From Sphagnum compactum (taxonomy: Eukaryota; Bryophyta; Sphagnopsida; Sphagnales), in contig OZ234493.1 of assembly GCA_965153455.1 (NCBI GenBank), positions 35,764,213 to 35,828,212 on the forward strand: a DNA stretch of 64,000 bases, written 5' to 3'. The notes under the pieces are model-generated. The model was not told where the DNA came from. It saw only the letters and a list, made by a program, of their open reading frames with translations, and ran no database searches. Position numbers and translations under genes: made by a program. How positions within the stretch are numbered: position 1 is the stretch's first letter; the number at the start of each line of letters is the position of its first letter. Positions 23,095 through 36,379 of this stretch are shown here, piece by piece.

Positions 23095-23660
23095 TTGGGG
23101 GACGGAGGTCCTCCAGTAGGTAATAGCATAACAAGCACTTTACCAAAGGGGACCAGCGCTTATATTTTGCCGGAGTCTTGGCTGCTCGCAAGGGATGTTG
23201 AGGAATTCTGGCAGAAACTTAAAGGTCATAGAAAATTGACTTACGGTGGAAGTGGAAATATTATAGTTGTTTATTTGACCTAAAGATCTACAAAACTGCA
23301 TATCACAAAATCAAATCCAAATATGAGAACATGACTTTGGGAGTCGATTATTTCACTCTTGACAGTTAGGGACGTGATTTGTCTTATTGAAGGACAGACC
23401 TTTTCAGGTCCAACCGACCTGAAGAAAATTCATTCCAAAAGCTAAGGGGAAGATGCGTTTTTTTAAAACACCTTTCCCCATTGGCAAGATAATACAAGAA
23501 AGGATCAAAATGGTCCTTGAGCCTGTGTTTGAACCGAAAATGGTTGATGAAAGCTATGAGTTCAAACTAAGAAGATCTGCACATTTGACACTAAAAACTA
23601 TCTGCAAATAGACCAGTATTACCTGGCTGATTGAAGAAGAATTTTTTTTTTAAAGCATAA
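23095..23660 (+). pseudogene. Broken group II intron-type reverse transcriptase / maturase
   Basis: Conserved N-terminal and RT motifs appear in order on the + strand, split by frameshifts and stops. A piece with EEFWQKLKGHRKLTY lies at 23,095-23,283. In a second frame, FDLKIYKT then AYHKIKSKYENMTLGVD then YFTLDS spans 23,271-23,366, matching the AY-x-IKSKPGNMTPGVD-x-TLDG element of organellar intron proteins. In a third frame, 23,399-23,611 gives PFQVQPT, a stop, then RKFIPKAKGKMR, then IIQERIKMVLEPVFEPK, then DESYEFKLRRSAHLTLKTI, equivalent to the RPLGIP...VLEP-x-FEP-x-F...GFRPGRS-x-H blocks RT1-RT2. After another stop comes ITWLIEEEF, matching the W-x-IEGD start of RT3. The YADD catalytic block, domain X and endonuclease were not found. 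It is non-functional. Organellar insertion or decay of a nuclear maturase gene are both possible. Confidence 0.8.
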
Positions 23661-25129
23661 TTGACGACGCATCCATAAAACCATGTAACTCATCTGTATA
23701 CTGTTGGCAGCCTTATACAGCCAGGGCTGGCTTTAGCACAAGCCGAGGACTGCAGTGGTAGATTAGTGGTTTGAAGGTTAACAAGTTGAAGGAAGCTGTT
23801 TATTATACTATTTTTTGCTTTATTAGTGACTGCAGCTTTCCTATTTGGGTTTCAAATTGGAAGAAAGTTCAAAACTTGTGAGCAGAAATAGAAGGCAGTT
23901 ATTGTTGACAATGTTAAGTTTTCATAATCTTCAGCTGGTGCTTTCTTATACTGCAAGTTAAATTGTCCTGGAGACAAGGTATATGATTGCCTGACACTGT
24001 TCCAGCCTGAATACCAGCTAGATAGTGGAGACATCTGTTGGTATTATAACTTGATAGCCCTAATGATTATCAAAGGTCTTGGCACACAGGCACTTTAGCT
24101 GGGTGGACTATTGGGTGCTGTCTCAGTGGAGTGAGAGGTAAACACTGTACATGTGCAACCTAAATAGCAATAATTTTATCATTGCTAAGTTTGCATCAAC
24201 CTGTGTTTGCAGGTGATGAAGCTCTACTATTGATGAGATGGCCAACTGACAAGACTTGAGATTGTCCTTCTTTAGACATCAACAGGCATCTATGCATTGG
24301 GTTGTGGAGTGCACATGTCGATCATGATAGAATTGGTTGTGAGGAGCATGCATTTTTTGTTTAGGGTGCATGCTCATAAAGTTGTCTCTCTGTTCTAGTG
24401 AGTTTTGTATCTGGGCCCTTGACCTGAGTAGTTTCTATGTTTTTAGTGATTGTAGGAGGGAGAATAGTTACAAAGCATTTGCAGTTCTGAATCAGCTTTG
24501 TGCACAGCATTGTTAGTAACTGTGATGTTTCATACTGAACCTTTGTGTTTCTGGTTTTACTCTTCATTTTCCTTTGTGGCTTCTAGTAACATGTAGGATT
24601 GCAGAACTTGTTATTGAAGTGTGGATCTTTCAAGGAATATAGTTCTCTGGTCATCATTTTTCCAGGAACTCAGTTTGGAGAGTGGTTGAGTTCCAGAGTT
24701 TTTGCAGCATACATGAAGCTTGTATCCTTTTCCAGGAGAATATTGTAGGTATGGTGTATGGCGGGGGGAAGGTGGACATGGCTGGATCCATGTGAACTCT
24801 GAAGTTCACTGCCTTAGGCTGAAACTAATCTTGGAATAGGCCACCAGCTAAGAGTGATTTCAAAGGCACATTGAGCCCACTTCCAAAAGGAAGCAACTCT
24901 GTGCTGCCAGGGTGACAGTTTTTCATTCAGGGATGCTCTGCATGATTTTTCTTTCTTTTCCCCGATCATGCACTGTCAGCTTCATAGGTCCAAAAGTCAT
25001 TGTCCTGATGAATGTTTCAGATGTCATCAGCATCCATACTAGGATTTCATGAACTATATTACAATAGGTGTAGTCTTTAACTAGTACTCAATCCTACACA
25101 ATTTCAACCATCATCATACTTTCATGTTG
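23661..25129. other. Intergenic DNA, no gene seen
   Basis: Translation after the RT remnant shows no further maturase motifs that I can recognise. The 60- to 68-codon frames at 23,852-24,034 and 24,361-24,567 (minus strand) have no domain. Poly-G or poly-T runs are short. Confidence 0.45.
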
Positions 25130-25810
25130 AAGCATGGTGATGATTTGACATTGGGGGGAAGTTTTGTACTGTTAAATGTTTCTGTGTGTTATTTGTGCAG
25201 ATGTATGGCAATGGTTTGACATTGGGCTGAAGGTTTGTAGTGGTGGTATGTTTGCATGTTATTGTTGAAATATGGTGATGGTTTGACATTGGGTTGAAGT
25301 TTTATAGTAGTGGTATTCCTGCATGCTATTGTTGAAATGATGTGTTGGTTTGACATTGGGTTGAAGTTTTGTAGTGGTGGTATTTCTGCATGTTATTGTT
25401 GAAGTATGGTTATGGTTTGACATTGGGTTGAAGTTTTGTAGAGGTGGTATGGCTGCTTGTTATTGTTGAAGTATGATGATCTGGTTTGACATTGGGTTGA
25501 AGTTTTGTAATGGTGGTATCTCTGCATGTTATTGCTGAAGTATATAGTGACAGTGTAGTGACAGTTTGACATTTGGTTGCAGTTTTGTATTGGTGGTATT
25601 TCTGCATGTTATTGTTGAAGTTTGGCAATCTGGTTTGACAGTGGGGTTGCAATTTTGTATTTGTAGTATCTCTGCATGTTATTGTTGAAGTATAGTGATG
25701 GTTTGCCATTGGGTCGATGGAGTTTTGTAATGATGGTATTTCTGCATGTTAGTGCTGAAGTTTAGTGATGGTTTGACATTCTGTTGCAGTTTTGTGTTGG
25801 TGGTATTTAT
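25130..25810. repeat. Minisatellite, 60-75 bp unit, about ten copies
   Basis: The core GGTTTGACATTGGGTTGAAG recurs near 25,143, 25,213, 25,274, 25,347, 25,417, 25,484, 25,566, 25,637, 25,697 and 25,757. Each unit continues TTTTGTAGTGGTGGTATTTC and TGCATGTTATTGTTGAAGTA. Unit length varies through small insertions. The minus-strand frame at 25,410-25,709 (Thr/Gln/Pro-rich repeated peptide) only reads through the repeat. Confidence 0.9.
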
Positions 25811-26199
25811 CTACATTATGATAAATTTTGATTGAAGATTGTAGGTGTGAATTGGTACTTGTCATTATATAATTGTTCCAAGGAATGATTTTGCGAGGAT
25901 TGTAATAGTTATGAGAATCAACAAATATTGTTTCTTAAAGAGTCAGTGGTTACAGGCACATTGCAGCTGTTGGTCAAAGGCCTTTCAGTTGATGTTGATC
26001 AACTGATGTGCTTTCTGCAACATTGCATGATTGAAAATTATCCTGTGCAAGGTTTGCAAATAGGATCTGTTGTGAATAATTTATTTACTCAGGTTTTTTT
26101 AATCAACATGAGTACTTCAACTCTAGTCTCTCACCCAGAGAAGAGAATATCCTTCAATACTGCAACACTGCAACTGGTCTAGTGTTAACTGCCTTGCTT
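25811..26199. other. Intergenic DNA, one unassigned frame
   Basis: An 84-codon + frame (25,928-26,182) starts MFLKESVVTGTLQLLVKG and is free of low-complexity sequence, but I recognise no domain and it does not chain to neighbours. I leave it unassigned. Confidence 0.3.
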
Positions 26200-28950
26200 C
26201 AGTTTGGTCCGAGTTCTGCATGATCTCTCATGCACATTCTTTGTGATCTGCAGATGCAGGAATGGACAGACATATCATGAAAACAAATCAAGTCAGTTGC
26301 AGCATATAGTTGATGCTGTGCACCACAGTCAAACTTCAGGAGCAGGTGGGCACTCAAGTTTTTCAAAGCTTTTTCGCAAAACTGCAGTCTCCACTCCAAG
26401 ATTGAGTTGCAAATTCGATTATACTGCAATTGTGCAGGTCAGTAGTGCACACCCTCAAATGAGATATAGAAACAGAGATATTAGCATCATGACCAAACTT
26501 CTACTCACCTCAATCAATTGCTGTTGAACTCAAACTTGCAGGAATTGCAGCGTTTCGAGTGAGTACTGCAACTTGACTTGCAGGAATTCAATTGCAGTGT
26601 TTGAGGGAGTACTGCAACTTTGTTTTGAATCTGCAGAGATTTCCTCAAGAATCCAAGGTCAGACACTGCAATCCAGCCATCACTGAAGACAATCTATCAC
26701 CAGAAAACATGTATCTTTTACCTGGCAAATCTTTGAAGCTGTTCACTGAAATGCTTATGTCGACCAGTACCCATTTCAGCTTGGACTGTCAGCTGGTGCC
26801 CATGTGACAATTCAAGATCTGCATGTATGAATTGGATTCATTTTTTTGTCGTCACAAAAGAATACTAAAACCCCTTGGTTGCACACAGCTTGGCACGAAT
26901 CACTCACAAGCTCTCTAGCTATGGAGAGATACTCAGTGAAACTACAGACCAGTAGCAGAGGAAAGACCACCTGAGAGCTAAAAAACTGGGAAAAGAACAA
27001 CAACACTGCACATCAAGAGACAGGATGACTTCTGGTGCAAGATAGACAGGAATAGCTCAGGGCAACCTTTCTACTCGGAGTACCCATGATTTGCCACTAT
27101 GCCAAACATTCTTGAAATCCTACCATACTAGTACTACTGCAACTCTGAGCAAAGCGAAAAAAGATTGCAAGAGTTTCAATCTGGACAAGAAAACTGAATC
27201 CCACGATTCTGGAGTAGTCTAGTTCTGGACAGAAAAAGCTCTAAACTTGAGCGGGATCTACACATGAGCTGCACGGTGCTGCACCCACCCTAGTCTAAAG
27301 GCTGGTGAGAGGATCGTGCCAAGCCGCGGCGACAAAGGGGATGCATTCGAAGATAGCGTCGTTGCTCACCATGAGCTTACTGCACTGCAACCCATGGAGA
27401 TCTCTTAGCGATTACACACGACTGTCGCTACATAAGTCCAGACCAGATCGGGCCGGCCGCTCCGGTGCCTGGCGACGGACGCAGTAGTCTCTAGCTTCGA
27501 CGATGAGGTCCGACAATTGCGAGAAGAATGGTTGCCTCGTGCTAGGCAAGGGATCTTTATAAAGGGGAAAAGAGACGTCGCGGGAAAGAATGAAAGGAGC
27601 AGCTTGCAGCATCGGTTTACTGTTGTCTTTTATTTTTGTGTGGAACAGCGCAATAAACGGAAGCTGTAGAGATAGGCCCACCATGATGCCGATCCCCTCC
27701 CCCTGTGACGACCTCCCTTATCAAAGAAACTCATCAGCTGGCTGAGTCGACGATCCACAAAGGAGAGAGATCAAAGGAAAGCTGCAGGGCAGCACCAGCG
27801 TTAGTTGTGGTTGTCCGTTTCCGACACCAGTTGCTCCTATCCACTCGCTGGCCGGGAACAGTAGCTAGCTTGAATCTTACTGCAACCTAGGTACTACAAT
27901 CTGGTGGAATACCTGCAACAGAACTAGAGCCAAGCTACCAAGCTAGCTAGCGAGCTGTGGGGGATTCTGAACTAGCGATTGGACAAATCCGCGGGATAAC
28001 CGCTGACATTAAGCAGGGGTAGCCACAAGCCACCCAACTGCTCATCAGGATCTCTGACAAAGTCCTGAACCACTCAATATACCGTAACATAAGTATCTGG
28101 ACACCACGACAGAACATGAATTCTTGTGCTGCATGCTGGCGACAGACAGACTTCCACCTAATTTCACTTGCCGATGATACTTACGGGATGAGGAGCAAAC
28201 TCTGCACCACTGCTAGTCGAACACGACTAGATCACGCCAAGGATATTTTTATATTAAATCTAGATTCTTCTCATAATTTTGCAAAATTTTCAACCAAGAA
28301 ACTATTCCTGCTGCTGTGCTGCCTGCAGCTCTTCTGAATTGATCAAGCTTGAAACCCTCGATATATATATCCATGTATATATATATAGATATTTACACAT
28401 TCTAGATCGGATATTCACTATCTAGTGTACATAGCTGGTGTGCAGCTGAAAAATATATTGTACATATATATATCTATATATATGAAATATCTATACTCAC
28501 TCCAAATTTTGCTCTGCAGTTCAAGACTTTGCACTGTAAGCCTTGATCTGCATAACTTACTTAGTTAGCTAGACTTGTAATCAAGGGACGACTTTTGTGG
28601 CGGGGGGGGGGGGGAGGGGGGAGCGAGCGAAAGAAAGCTATTCCAGCTGCTTTGCTTATGTCAGGTGGCGAACAAGACGACAAGGAATACGACAAGCAGC
28701 TGGACTAGCTAGGATCTGCCCATCGTCACTGTTGCGGGCCGCTAGCTTGCTGCTCAGATCAACACGCTGCGGTTTCGTTACGTTCCACTAAGTTGCACTT
28801 GCACGTCAATTGAGAATATACTTCAGCTTCAATATATGCTTGGCTTGTGTTCTCCGGTGATATAATATCCAACAAAAATATATTCATATTTCTAGCTAGA
28901 TTTTTATGATTGCAACTCATATATATATATATAATTTGAATAGTTGACAA
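26200..28950. repeat. TGCAG-rich block, copy 1 of a large direct duplication
   Basis: Landmarks reappear in the same order and orientation in the 40.6-42.6 kb block: CATATCATGAAAACAAA (26,272 and 40,931), CCCCTTGGTTGCACACAGCT followed by TGGCACGAATC (26,871 and 41,349), ATCGTGCCAAGCCG-CGACAAAGGG (27,313 and 41,900), and TGTGGAACAGCGCAAT (27,638 and 42,289). Both blocks also contain a long poly-G tract (28,600 and 42,460), many ATTGCAG/CTGCAG words and CTAGCTAGCT runs. No coding sequence is conserved between them. It may be a decayed retrotransposon family or a segmental duplication. Confidence 0.65.
28340..28500. repeat. TATA dinucleotide tracts
   Basis: ATATATATATCCATGTATAT and TATATATATCTATATATATG tracts occupy this stretch. 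They are simple-sequence repeats inside the TGCAG-rich block. Confidence 0.7.
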
Positions 28951-31900
28951 TCGTGTACATTGTATGGATTTAATTATCGTTGTTCAAGTTCAGCAATTCT
29001 TCATGCTTTCGTTTTGCACTAAATAGAATATATGTAATTTAGTTGTTTTCAAGTTCAAAACTAAAGATTTCATTCATATTGTTCTGCTTGCCACCACATG
29101 TTGTTGAACCTCTGTTGTTCTTGCAAGTTGAGCTTGAATTAATCAAGAACTCGATCTTGCAGTCTTATTAGTATATTGAGGTTTTATTCAGTTTTACAAG
29201 TTTCATGACACCTGCACGATCACATGATGAACATGTAGAAACAAGTTCGTTTTGAGCAAGCTTGTTAGTGCTTGCTAGTTTGATTCATGGTTTTTCAATC
29301 ACATTTTTAAACTTTTGAAATTGAGAATTTAGTTTTTCACTTGAGTTAACAAGAACTTGTAGTTTCATTTAAGGTTTTAGTCATATGTTTTTAAATTTTT
29401 AAATAAGTTTGTTTTGAAGTTAATAAAAAAAAATTTGTAATTAGTTTGACTATCATTTTATATATGTAAATTTCGGTCATATGTTGTTAAACCTTTAAAC
29501 AGGTTAACTTTAATCAAAACATGTAATTTAAACAATATTTCATTTTTATCATGTAAACTTCAAACACATGTGATTGAACTTTTAAACAAGATAGCTTTGA
29601 TTTTTATCAAGACATGCAACTTGATTAAGATTTGATTTTATTCATGTAAATTTCAGTCACATGTTGTTGAGCCTTTAAACAAGTTAACTTTAATAAAAAA
29701 CATGCAATTTAAACAATATTTTATTTTTATCATGTAAACTTCAATCACATGTGATTGAACTTTTAAACAAGATAGCTTTGATTTTTATCACGACATGCAA
29801 CTTGATTAAGATTTGATTTTATTCATGTGAATTTCAGTCACATGTTGTTGAGCCTTTAAACAAGTTAACTTTAATCAAAACATGCAATTTAAACAATATT
29901 TCGTTTTTATCATGTAAACTTCAATCACATTTGATTAAACTTTTAAACAAGTTAGCTTAGATCTTTATCAAGACATGCAACTTGATTAAGATTTGATTTT
30001 ATTCATGTAAATTTTAGTCACATGTTGTTGAGCTTTTAAACAAGTTAACTTTAATCAAAACATGCAATTTAAACAATATTTCGTTTTTATCATGTAAACT
30101 TCAATCACATTTGATTAAACTTTTAAACAAGTTAGCTTAGATCTTTATCAAGACATGCAACTTGATTAGGATTTGATTTTATTCATGTAAATTTTAGTCA
30201 CATGTTGTTGAGCTTTTAAACAAGTTAACTTTAATCAAAACATGCAATTTAAACAATATTTCGTTTTTATCATGTAAACTTCAATCACATTTGATTAAAC
30301 TTTTAAACAAGTTAGCTTTGACCTTTATTAAGACATGTAACTTGATTAAGATTTGATTTTATTCATGTAAATTTCAGTCACATGTTGTTGAGCCTTTAAA
30401 CAAGTTAACTTTAATCAAAACATGCAATTTAAACAATATTGCGTTTTTATCATGTAAACTTCAATCACATTTGATTAAACTTTTAAACAAGTTAGCTTTG
30501 GTCTTTATCAAGACATGCAACCTAATTAAGATTTGATTTTATTCATGTAAATTTCAATCACATGTGGTTGAACATTTAAAAAAGTTAGATTTAATATTTA
30601 ATCAAGACATCCAACTTGAACAAGATTTGATATAAATTTCAATCACAAGTCATGGTTGAACTTTTAAACATGCTTACTTTGATCTTTAATCAAGATAGGC
30701 AACTTGAGCAAGATTTAATTTCATACATGTAAATTTTAGTCACATGTTGTTGAACCTTTAAGCTAGATAAGTTTGATACTTAATTCAGATGTGTAACTTG
30801 AAAAAAAATCTAATTTCATTCATATGAATTTCAGTCCATCATGTTGATCCTTTAAGTGAGTTAACTTTGATATTTAATCAGGACATGCAAATTGAACAAT
30901 CTAACTTCAATTGTGTAATCAATCACATGTGTTGTTGAACATTTAAATAAGAATTTTAACAACATATTGCAATTATAATTTAGTGGGCTTTTAGTGGTTT
31001 TCAACATGGCATGTTGTTGAACCTATTTAAAACAAGTCGACAATGTATTTTATAAGTACATAATTGGTTTTTCATTCATGGTTTTCAACCACATGTGTTA
31101 TCTTTAATCAAGTACATTTTCTATGATAAATGAAGTTAAATAATTTTGATCATGTTCATGCAAAATTTTAATTAAAAAAATTTATCCATGTTTTTTAGAC
31201 TTGCATCTATTATTTATTTTGTTGGATTTTAATCATGTTGTTCAACTCTGCATGTTATTTCAAACCTAGAAAAATGTTAATTCTAATAATCATATGTGAT
31301 TTTAATAAGACTTCATTCATTGTGTTGTGATGATTTCATTAAATTCATGTTTTTCAACATAGGTTAGATCAACTTCATCAAAATAACATGAATGTGATAG
31401 TCATTAAAATAGTTTTGGTTGTGATTCAATCATATGTTGTTAAACCTTTTAACCAATTCCATTTAAATTAAATATAGATGAAAAATTGTTCATAATCTTT
31501 TTTTCTTTTTGTTTATCCATATGTTTTGAAATTGTAGACAAGTTTAGTGTGTTTTTTAAACATTAAATTTTTAGCAAGATTTCTTGATATTAAATTATTT
31601 TAAGTAACAAGTTAAATATGATATTATTTAATTGTGCATGATGTGGAATGTTTAAATGAGAGATGAGTCTTATGATAGTCATATGTACATTTTAATAGGT
31701 TTTCATTCACGTTATTATATCTCTTAATGAAATGAAGTTATGATCTAGTCAAGTTCATTGGACTTTGTTGATTTCAATTTCACATGTCATGTTTAATGAA
31801 CTGAAACAAGCTGATGGTAAACCTATTAATTTACATTTTGGTAGGACTTTAATATTTATGCATGTGTTAAATTAAACTTAAATAAGATACAAGTTAAAAG

Positions 31901-33060
31901 TGATTATCATTTTATTTTGGTAAAATTTCATTCACATTGTTCAACCACATGTTATTAAACATGTTAACATTGAATGTTACATTTATTCACATTTGAGAAA
32001 AAAATATTCAAAATTTTCAATGACACATCTGTTGTTGAATTTAGTCTAAAACTTAATGTTAAAATAATTTTAATCAACATGTTGTTTGAAAGTTGTGGTA
32101 GGAGTTTATTCAAAAAAATTATTCACATTTTATTAAGCTTGTAAATAAGTACATTCAATGATGTTTTCAATATTTTTGTCACATGTTTTCACCATTAATT
32201 ATTTTTAAATTACTAAACTATATATGTTTTACAATTAGTTTTACAAATTTAAAAAAAAAATGGAAGCAAATGATCGTTATTGTTCTATTCAATCACCATC
32301 TATTGAACTTTTCAACAAACTTTCATTATGGTTACATGATTTTGTTTATGTGACAATATTTTTCAATTGTTAGATGTGATCAAACTCTATTTGATAATAA
32401 TGTGTCCCCACTTCTTTGATTATAATTTGGTGAATCCAATTGAAAGTTGATATTTCAAAGCTATAACAACATCAATTAAAAGATCCACAAAATGGTGTTG
32501 ACCATTTACATATTTTGTCTACCCATATACATGTACTATTAATTCATAGTAATACATGTTTTAGTAAAGTATTCAAGCTTTGAAGGATAAGTTTCTTTTG
32601 TAATACTCTTGATGCAACTAGCATTTTCACAATTGAATTTAGATTTAATTTCACCCCTCAAAATTTTAATGTGTTGAATCTGCACATTGCTTTTTATGCA
32701 CATAAAAATGTATCTATTAAAGTTGTGGGTATGAACCATTTATGTATATGATTGAACACAAAATGACCAATATGTCGTTTAAGTATATTTGTTATCAAAT
32801 CAACTTTCAACCCTATATATTACATGAATTCAAATATTTTACCAAGTTGATTAAACATGTTTCATAGTCTAATAAATTGTGACATGTTATACCATCAATA
32901 TATATTAACAAATATATAAAAATTACGACTGACGTAGTGATCACAAAACAATAATATGAACATTATGTTTAAAGGTTATTATCAATGCATCACACGCATG
33001 TGATTCAAATTTGTGAATATCAATCAAATATGATTTGATGAATATCAAATATGAAAGGAC
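28951..33060. repeat. CACATGTTGTTGAACC-type repeat field
   Basis: The phrase TCAATCACATGTTGTTGAAC followed by TTTAAACAAGTTAACTTTGA recurs throughout, sharp in the centre (29.4-30.6 kb, annotated separately) and increasingly diverged towards both edges (29.0 and about 31.8 kb). The field ends near GGGGGGTGTGGGG at 33,061. A shortened relative (CGATCACATGTAGTTAAACC near 42,738 and the complement of ATGTTGTTGAACC near 43,365) lies at 42,650-43,530 and also ends at GGGGGGTGTGGG. No coding sequence is supported. Confidence 0.75.
29440..30600. repeat. 180-bp satellite array, about six copies
   Basis: The phrase CATGCAATTTAAACAATATT recurs at 29,701, 29,881, 30,061, 30,241 and 30,421, exactly 180 bases apart, with an older unit at about 29,520. 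Each unit consists of two related halves of about 85-95 bases, one containing CAATCACATTTGATTAAACT and the other CAGTCACATGTTGTTGAGCC, each followed by TTTAAACAAGTTA. Units at 30,061 and 30,241 are nearly identical and outer units diverge, the pattern expected of unequal exchange acting at the centre of an array. Confidence 0.95.
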
Positions 33061-36000
33061 GGGGGGTGTGGGGACCAAAAAGCTCTTTCCAACTTCAACT
33101 TTTAAAAAGGATAACTTATATTATATTTGATGTGCTTTCATCTTTTGGTTGACATAGGTCATTACTACAAGATTGGGGTGTAGTTTCGCCATCCAATACA
33201 CGACGGCGCCTTAAAAATGAACTAGGTCACCATTTCACTACATCATTTTATTTAAAAGTGAACTTTATTGTAAAGTGAACTAGCTCACCATCACGTGCTT
33301 ACACCATTTCACCTTGGGTAAAACTTGAATCATTCATGTTGACGTATATAGTAAAAGCAATTACTAAGGTAATTCATTGAGGTCATTTTTTTAGTTATTC
33401 AAATAATTATTTTAATTTAAAATAAAAAGCTTATAATTTGTGAATAACTTATATATTGCATTATGCTTATGTGTAAACTTATTAAATGTATTTATGTTAA
33501 ATATAATGTACACACCTTTATGTACACACATGTATTTAATACTTAACATGTTATAACCAATATATTTCAAAATATTAAAATAAAAATAAAATAAAAGAAT
33601 TATTTTTGACATAATATACTAGTTATTTTTATAATGTAATATGAAACATTAATACCAGTTTTATTATTAATTAAGATAAATGATTTTTTAATATTTCATT
33701 TTATGTCAAATTTCGTAAATTCTTTTGCAGGAACAAACATTGTAACTTGTCAAATCATATTTTCTTATATGAAAAATATTTTGTGGGTTGTCATTAATCA
33801 ATCAAAAAAAATTAAAATGGGTTTTCTTCTAAATGGTTTGATTTTTTTTATAATGTACTATAATTTAGAATATTATAAAAATATGACAAATTCATTATTG
33901 GTGAGTTTGTACAATGTATAAAATTGTATAAAATCACAAATTGGGGTTTATTAATTAATAACTAAACTTTGAAAGGAAAAAAAAAACAACCAAAGTGATA
34001 ATGTTTTGTACAGTCTACTAGAAAAATGATTTTATACAATTTAGAGGCCAGTGCACTTCATCCAAAGCACTTCAGTATTTGACTGTGTACCAGGAACCAG
34101 AGTATTTTTATTTTCCCCCCAATTTTGTGATGTAGCTGAAGTGGTGATCATTCATAAGATAATTTAGCCATAATTGGCAATAAGAAAGAAAGTATGAAAA
34201 TAAAAACATTCTAGCATCCTTCTATGTTTTTGGCTACCTGTTACCACTTAGGATAGAATTTGGAGATTTTTATAAATTTTAAAAGATTTTTTTTCAAAAA
34301 TTTCAGATGTTGTGTCATTGGCTAGCATCCTACAAAGGGATTTAGCATTAAATGGCCATAGGTTTTTAGAACTTATTTAAACAATTAAAAAATAAGTTTA
34401 AAAAAAATGCTACCAAACTAAAAGTAGAGTTCAAATGTGATAAATTTTTTTTTGAAATTTTCTCTTCCCCAAATTTGATGATTTTTTTCAGAAAAAAATG
34501 GGAAAATTATCACAGAATATTCCCTTTCTATTTTGATTTCTCACATTTTGACAAGATTTTGCACACAAAAAAAAAACCCATGGTAAGTGAACCCACTCTA
34601 AACCGTTGAATTTTTCAATTATCACTTATTAGATCTAATAATGCACAACCCCAAATCAAAGTTTACAAAGAAGATTGATCATATGTAAACTTTTCATAAG
34701 TGATATTTTAGTGCAAATGGCTTTTTAATGCAAATTGTGAAAGGTCCTTGCAATTGATAAAAACACATGTTCTTCTCTGGAGGGAGATGCTTTGAAATAC
34801 AAAGGAAGACAAATTTGGAGTGTTTTATGCATAAGAGGATTTTTTGTGAATTGGTAATCAATGTTCTTCTTATTTTGGTGGTGAAGTTTCAGTAGTATTT
34901 TGTGAAAGTTTTGTTTATAATTTTTTTTGGGAAAAAACATGTTTTTTTTATCAATGTGAAGTGTGTTGTTTCAGCAAAAAAATTTGCCACATTTGCAAAA
35001 AAAAATTAAACGACAAAAGAAAGCTGTTTTTATCCTTTGGCTCAAAAAGGTTTCATCACCAAATTTGGCATATTTTTTGTAATTAGGTACTAGATTATTA
35101 ATAACACAAACGAAAAATAAATTGGTCAAATGTCTCACACTCTCCATGGACAACACATAACATTCGATTGTGGTGAATGCATTGTACAACCTTTAAATTG
35201 ATGATAATTTTGTTACAAAAAATCGTCTTTTCTATGAAAATCGGTTAAAGAATAATGTTGTAAACATGGGCGGATTGTTACAAAAAAGTACATGCCATTG
35301 CCAAGCTTGTGTTCCAATCAACCCACTTCATATTTCTTCAATCTTGCAAGCAATTCAATTTTATGATCAACACAAAGAGTGCATAAGGTCTTCACAATGC
35401 GAGGAAAATCAAGGTGTAAGCAAGGCCAACTATATATATATGGCTTTGCATGTCTGTTCATGCTCAAAAGAACTAACTAAAAAACTCACAATTTCAGTTC
35501 ACTTAGATTCTTGTACTTAATTCTATCAGTTCTTTTAATAAATTTTCATCTTTTCAATGTGAGAATTATTGTGATAAACTTTTCATTAGAAGCACAAAGG
35601 TTGAAGTCCCACCAATAATAAATAGCAAAAAATATTGTCTTTTATAGTCACTTGATTACACTTGTATGGACAAAGTTTTGTCAAAATATAGATTGAGACA
35701 TTATCTACAACAAGACATTCTTTTAAGTTTTTCTTCTCGAGTCTAATCAAAATAGCCACCAATTGCCAAAGTTGTGTCCATTTGGCATATCCATAATATT
35801 GTTATATCAACCGGTGTTGGGTGTGTATATTACGTTAGACATACCCTCCATGTTAGTATAAATTAAATTTGAAACTTATTTACGTTTACCCACCATGTAA
35901 ATTAGTGCAAACCATGGAAAAAAGATTTGAAAACAAATTCATGCAAAAGTTGTCAACAAGAGTGTCACTAAACAAAACATTCCCAAAGTTTCAAAAAACA

Positions 36001-36379
36001 AATAGTGATGGGCCAATTAAATTTGCTCATTATAAATAAACAAGTGAATCATAAAAAACTTTGGGACACACCACAACAAATTAATATGAAACAGACTAAT
36101 ACTTGATGGTATAATGAGCCAAAGGTGCTTAAATTGAACTCCTTTTCCAAAGATTGCATGTGACATGTAGTATCCAAGTGTTTGTCAAGTATTTCAAATA
36201 AAAAAAAATTCAGACCTAGTTTACAATTATGTGTGATATAAATAGCTTTTATTACATCTTGATCCTAATATATCATGTGTATTATGTATTCATGTTTTTT
36301 ATCACATAACTATAAATACTTTTGTTAAAGACACATTTTCAAATTTCAAAATTTTAGGGCCAAAAACACATTTAAATGA
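33061..36379. other. AT-rich intergenic DNA, no gene seen
   Basis: Near 33,165 the phrase ACTACAAGATTGGGGTGTAG followed by TTTCGCCATCC resembles the terminus of a CACTA-type or other inverted-repeat element, but no partner end was found. Frames at 33,703-33,921, 34,725-34,940, 34,971-35,189 and 35,266-35,520 have no domain. The segment 34,030-34,250 resembles 39,000-39,250 (AGCTGAAGTGGTGATCATTC versus AGCTAAAGTGGCAATCATTC), a dispersed repeat. Confidence 0.5.

Noticed and set aside
22683-23660. Functional group II intron with a ribozyme
   Set aside because: I could not identify a GTGYG 5' end, domain V or domain VI, and the protein is broken.
29440-30600. A repeat-protein gene over the 180-bp array (180 is a multiple of three)
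   Set aside because: Stops occur in all frames of every unit.
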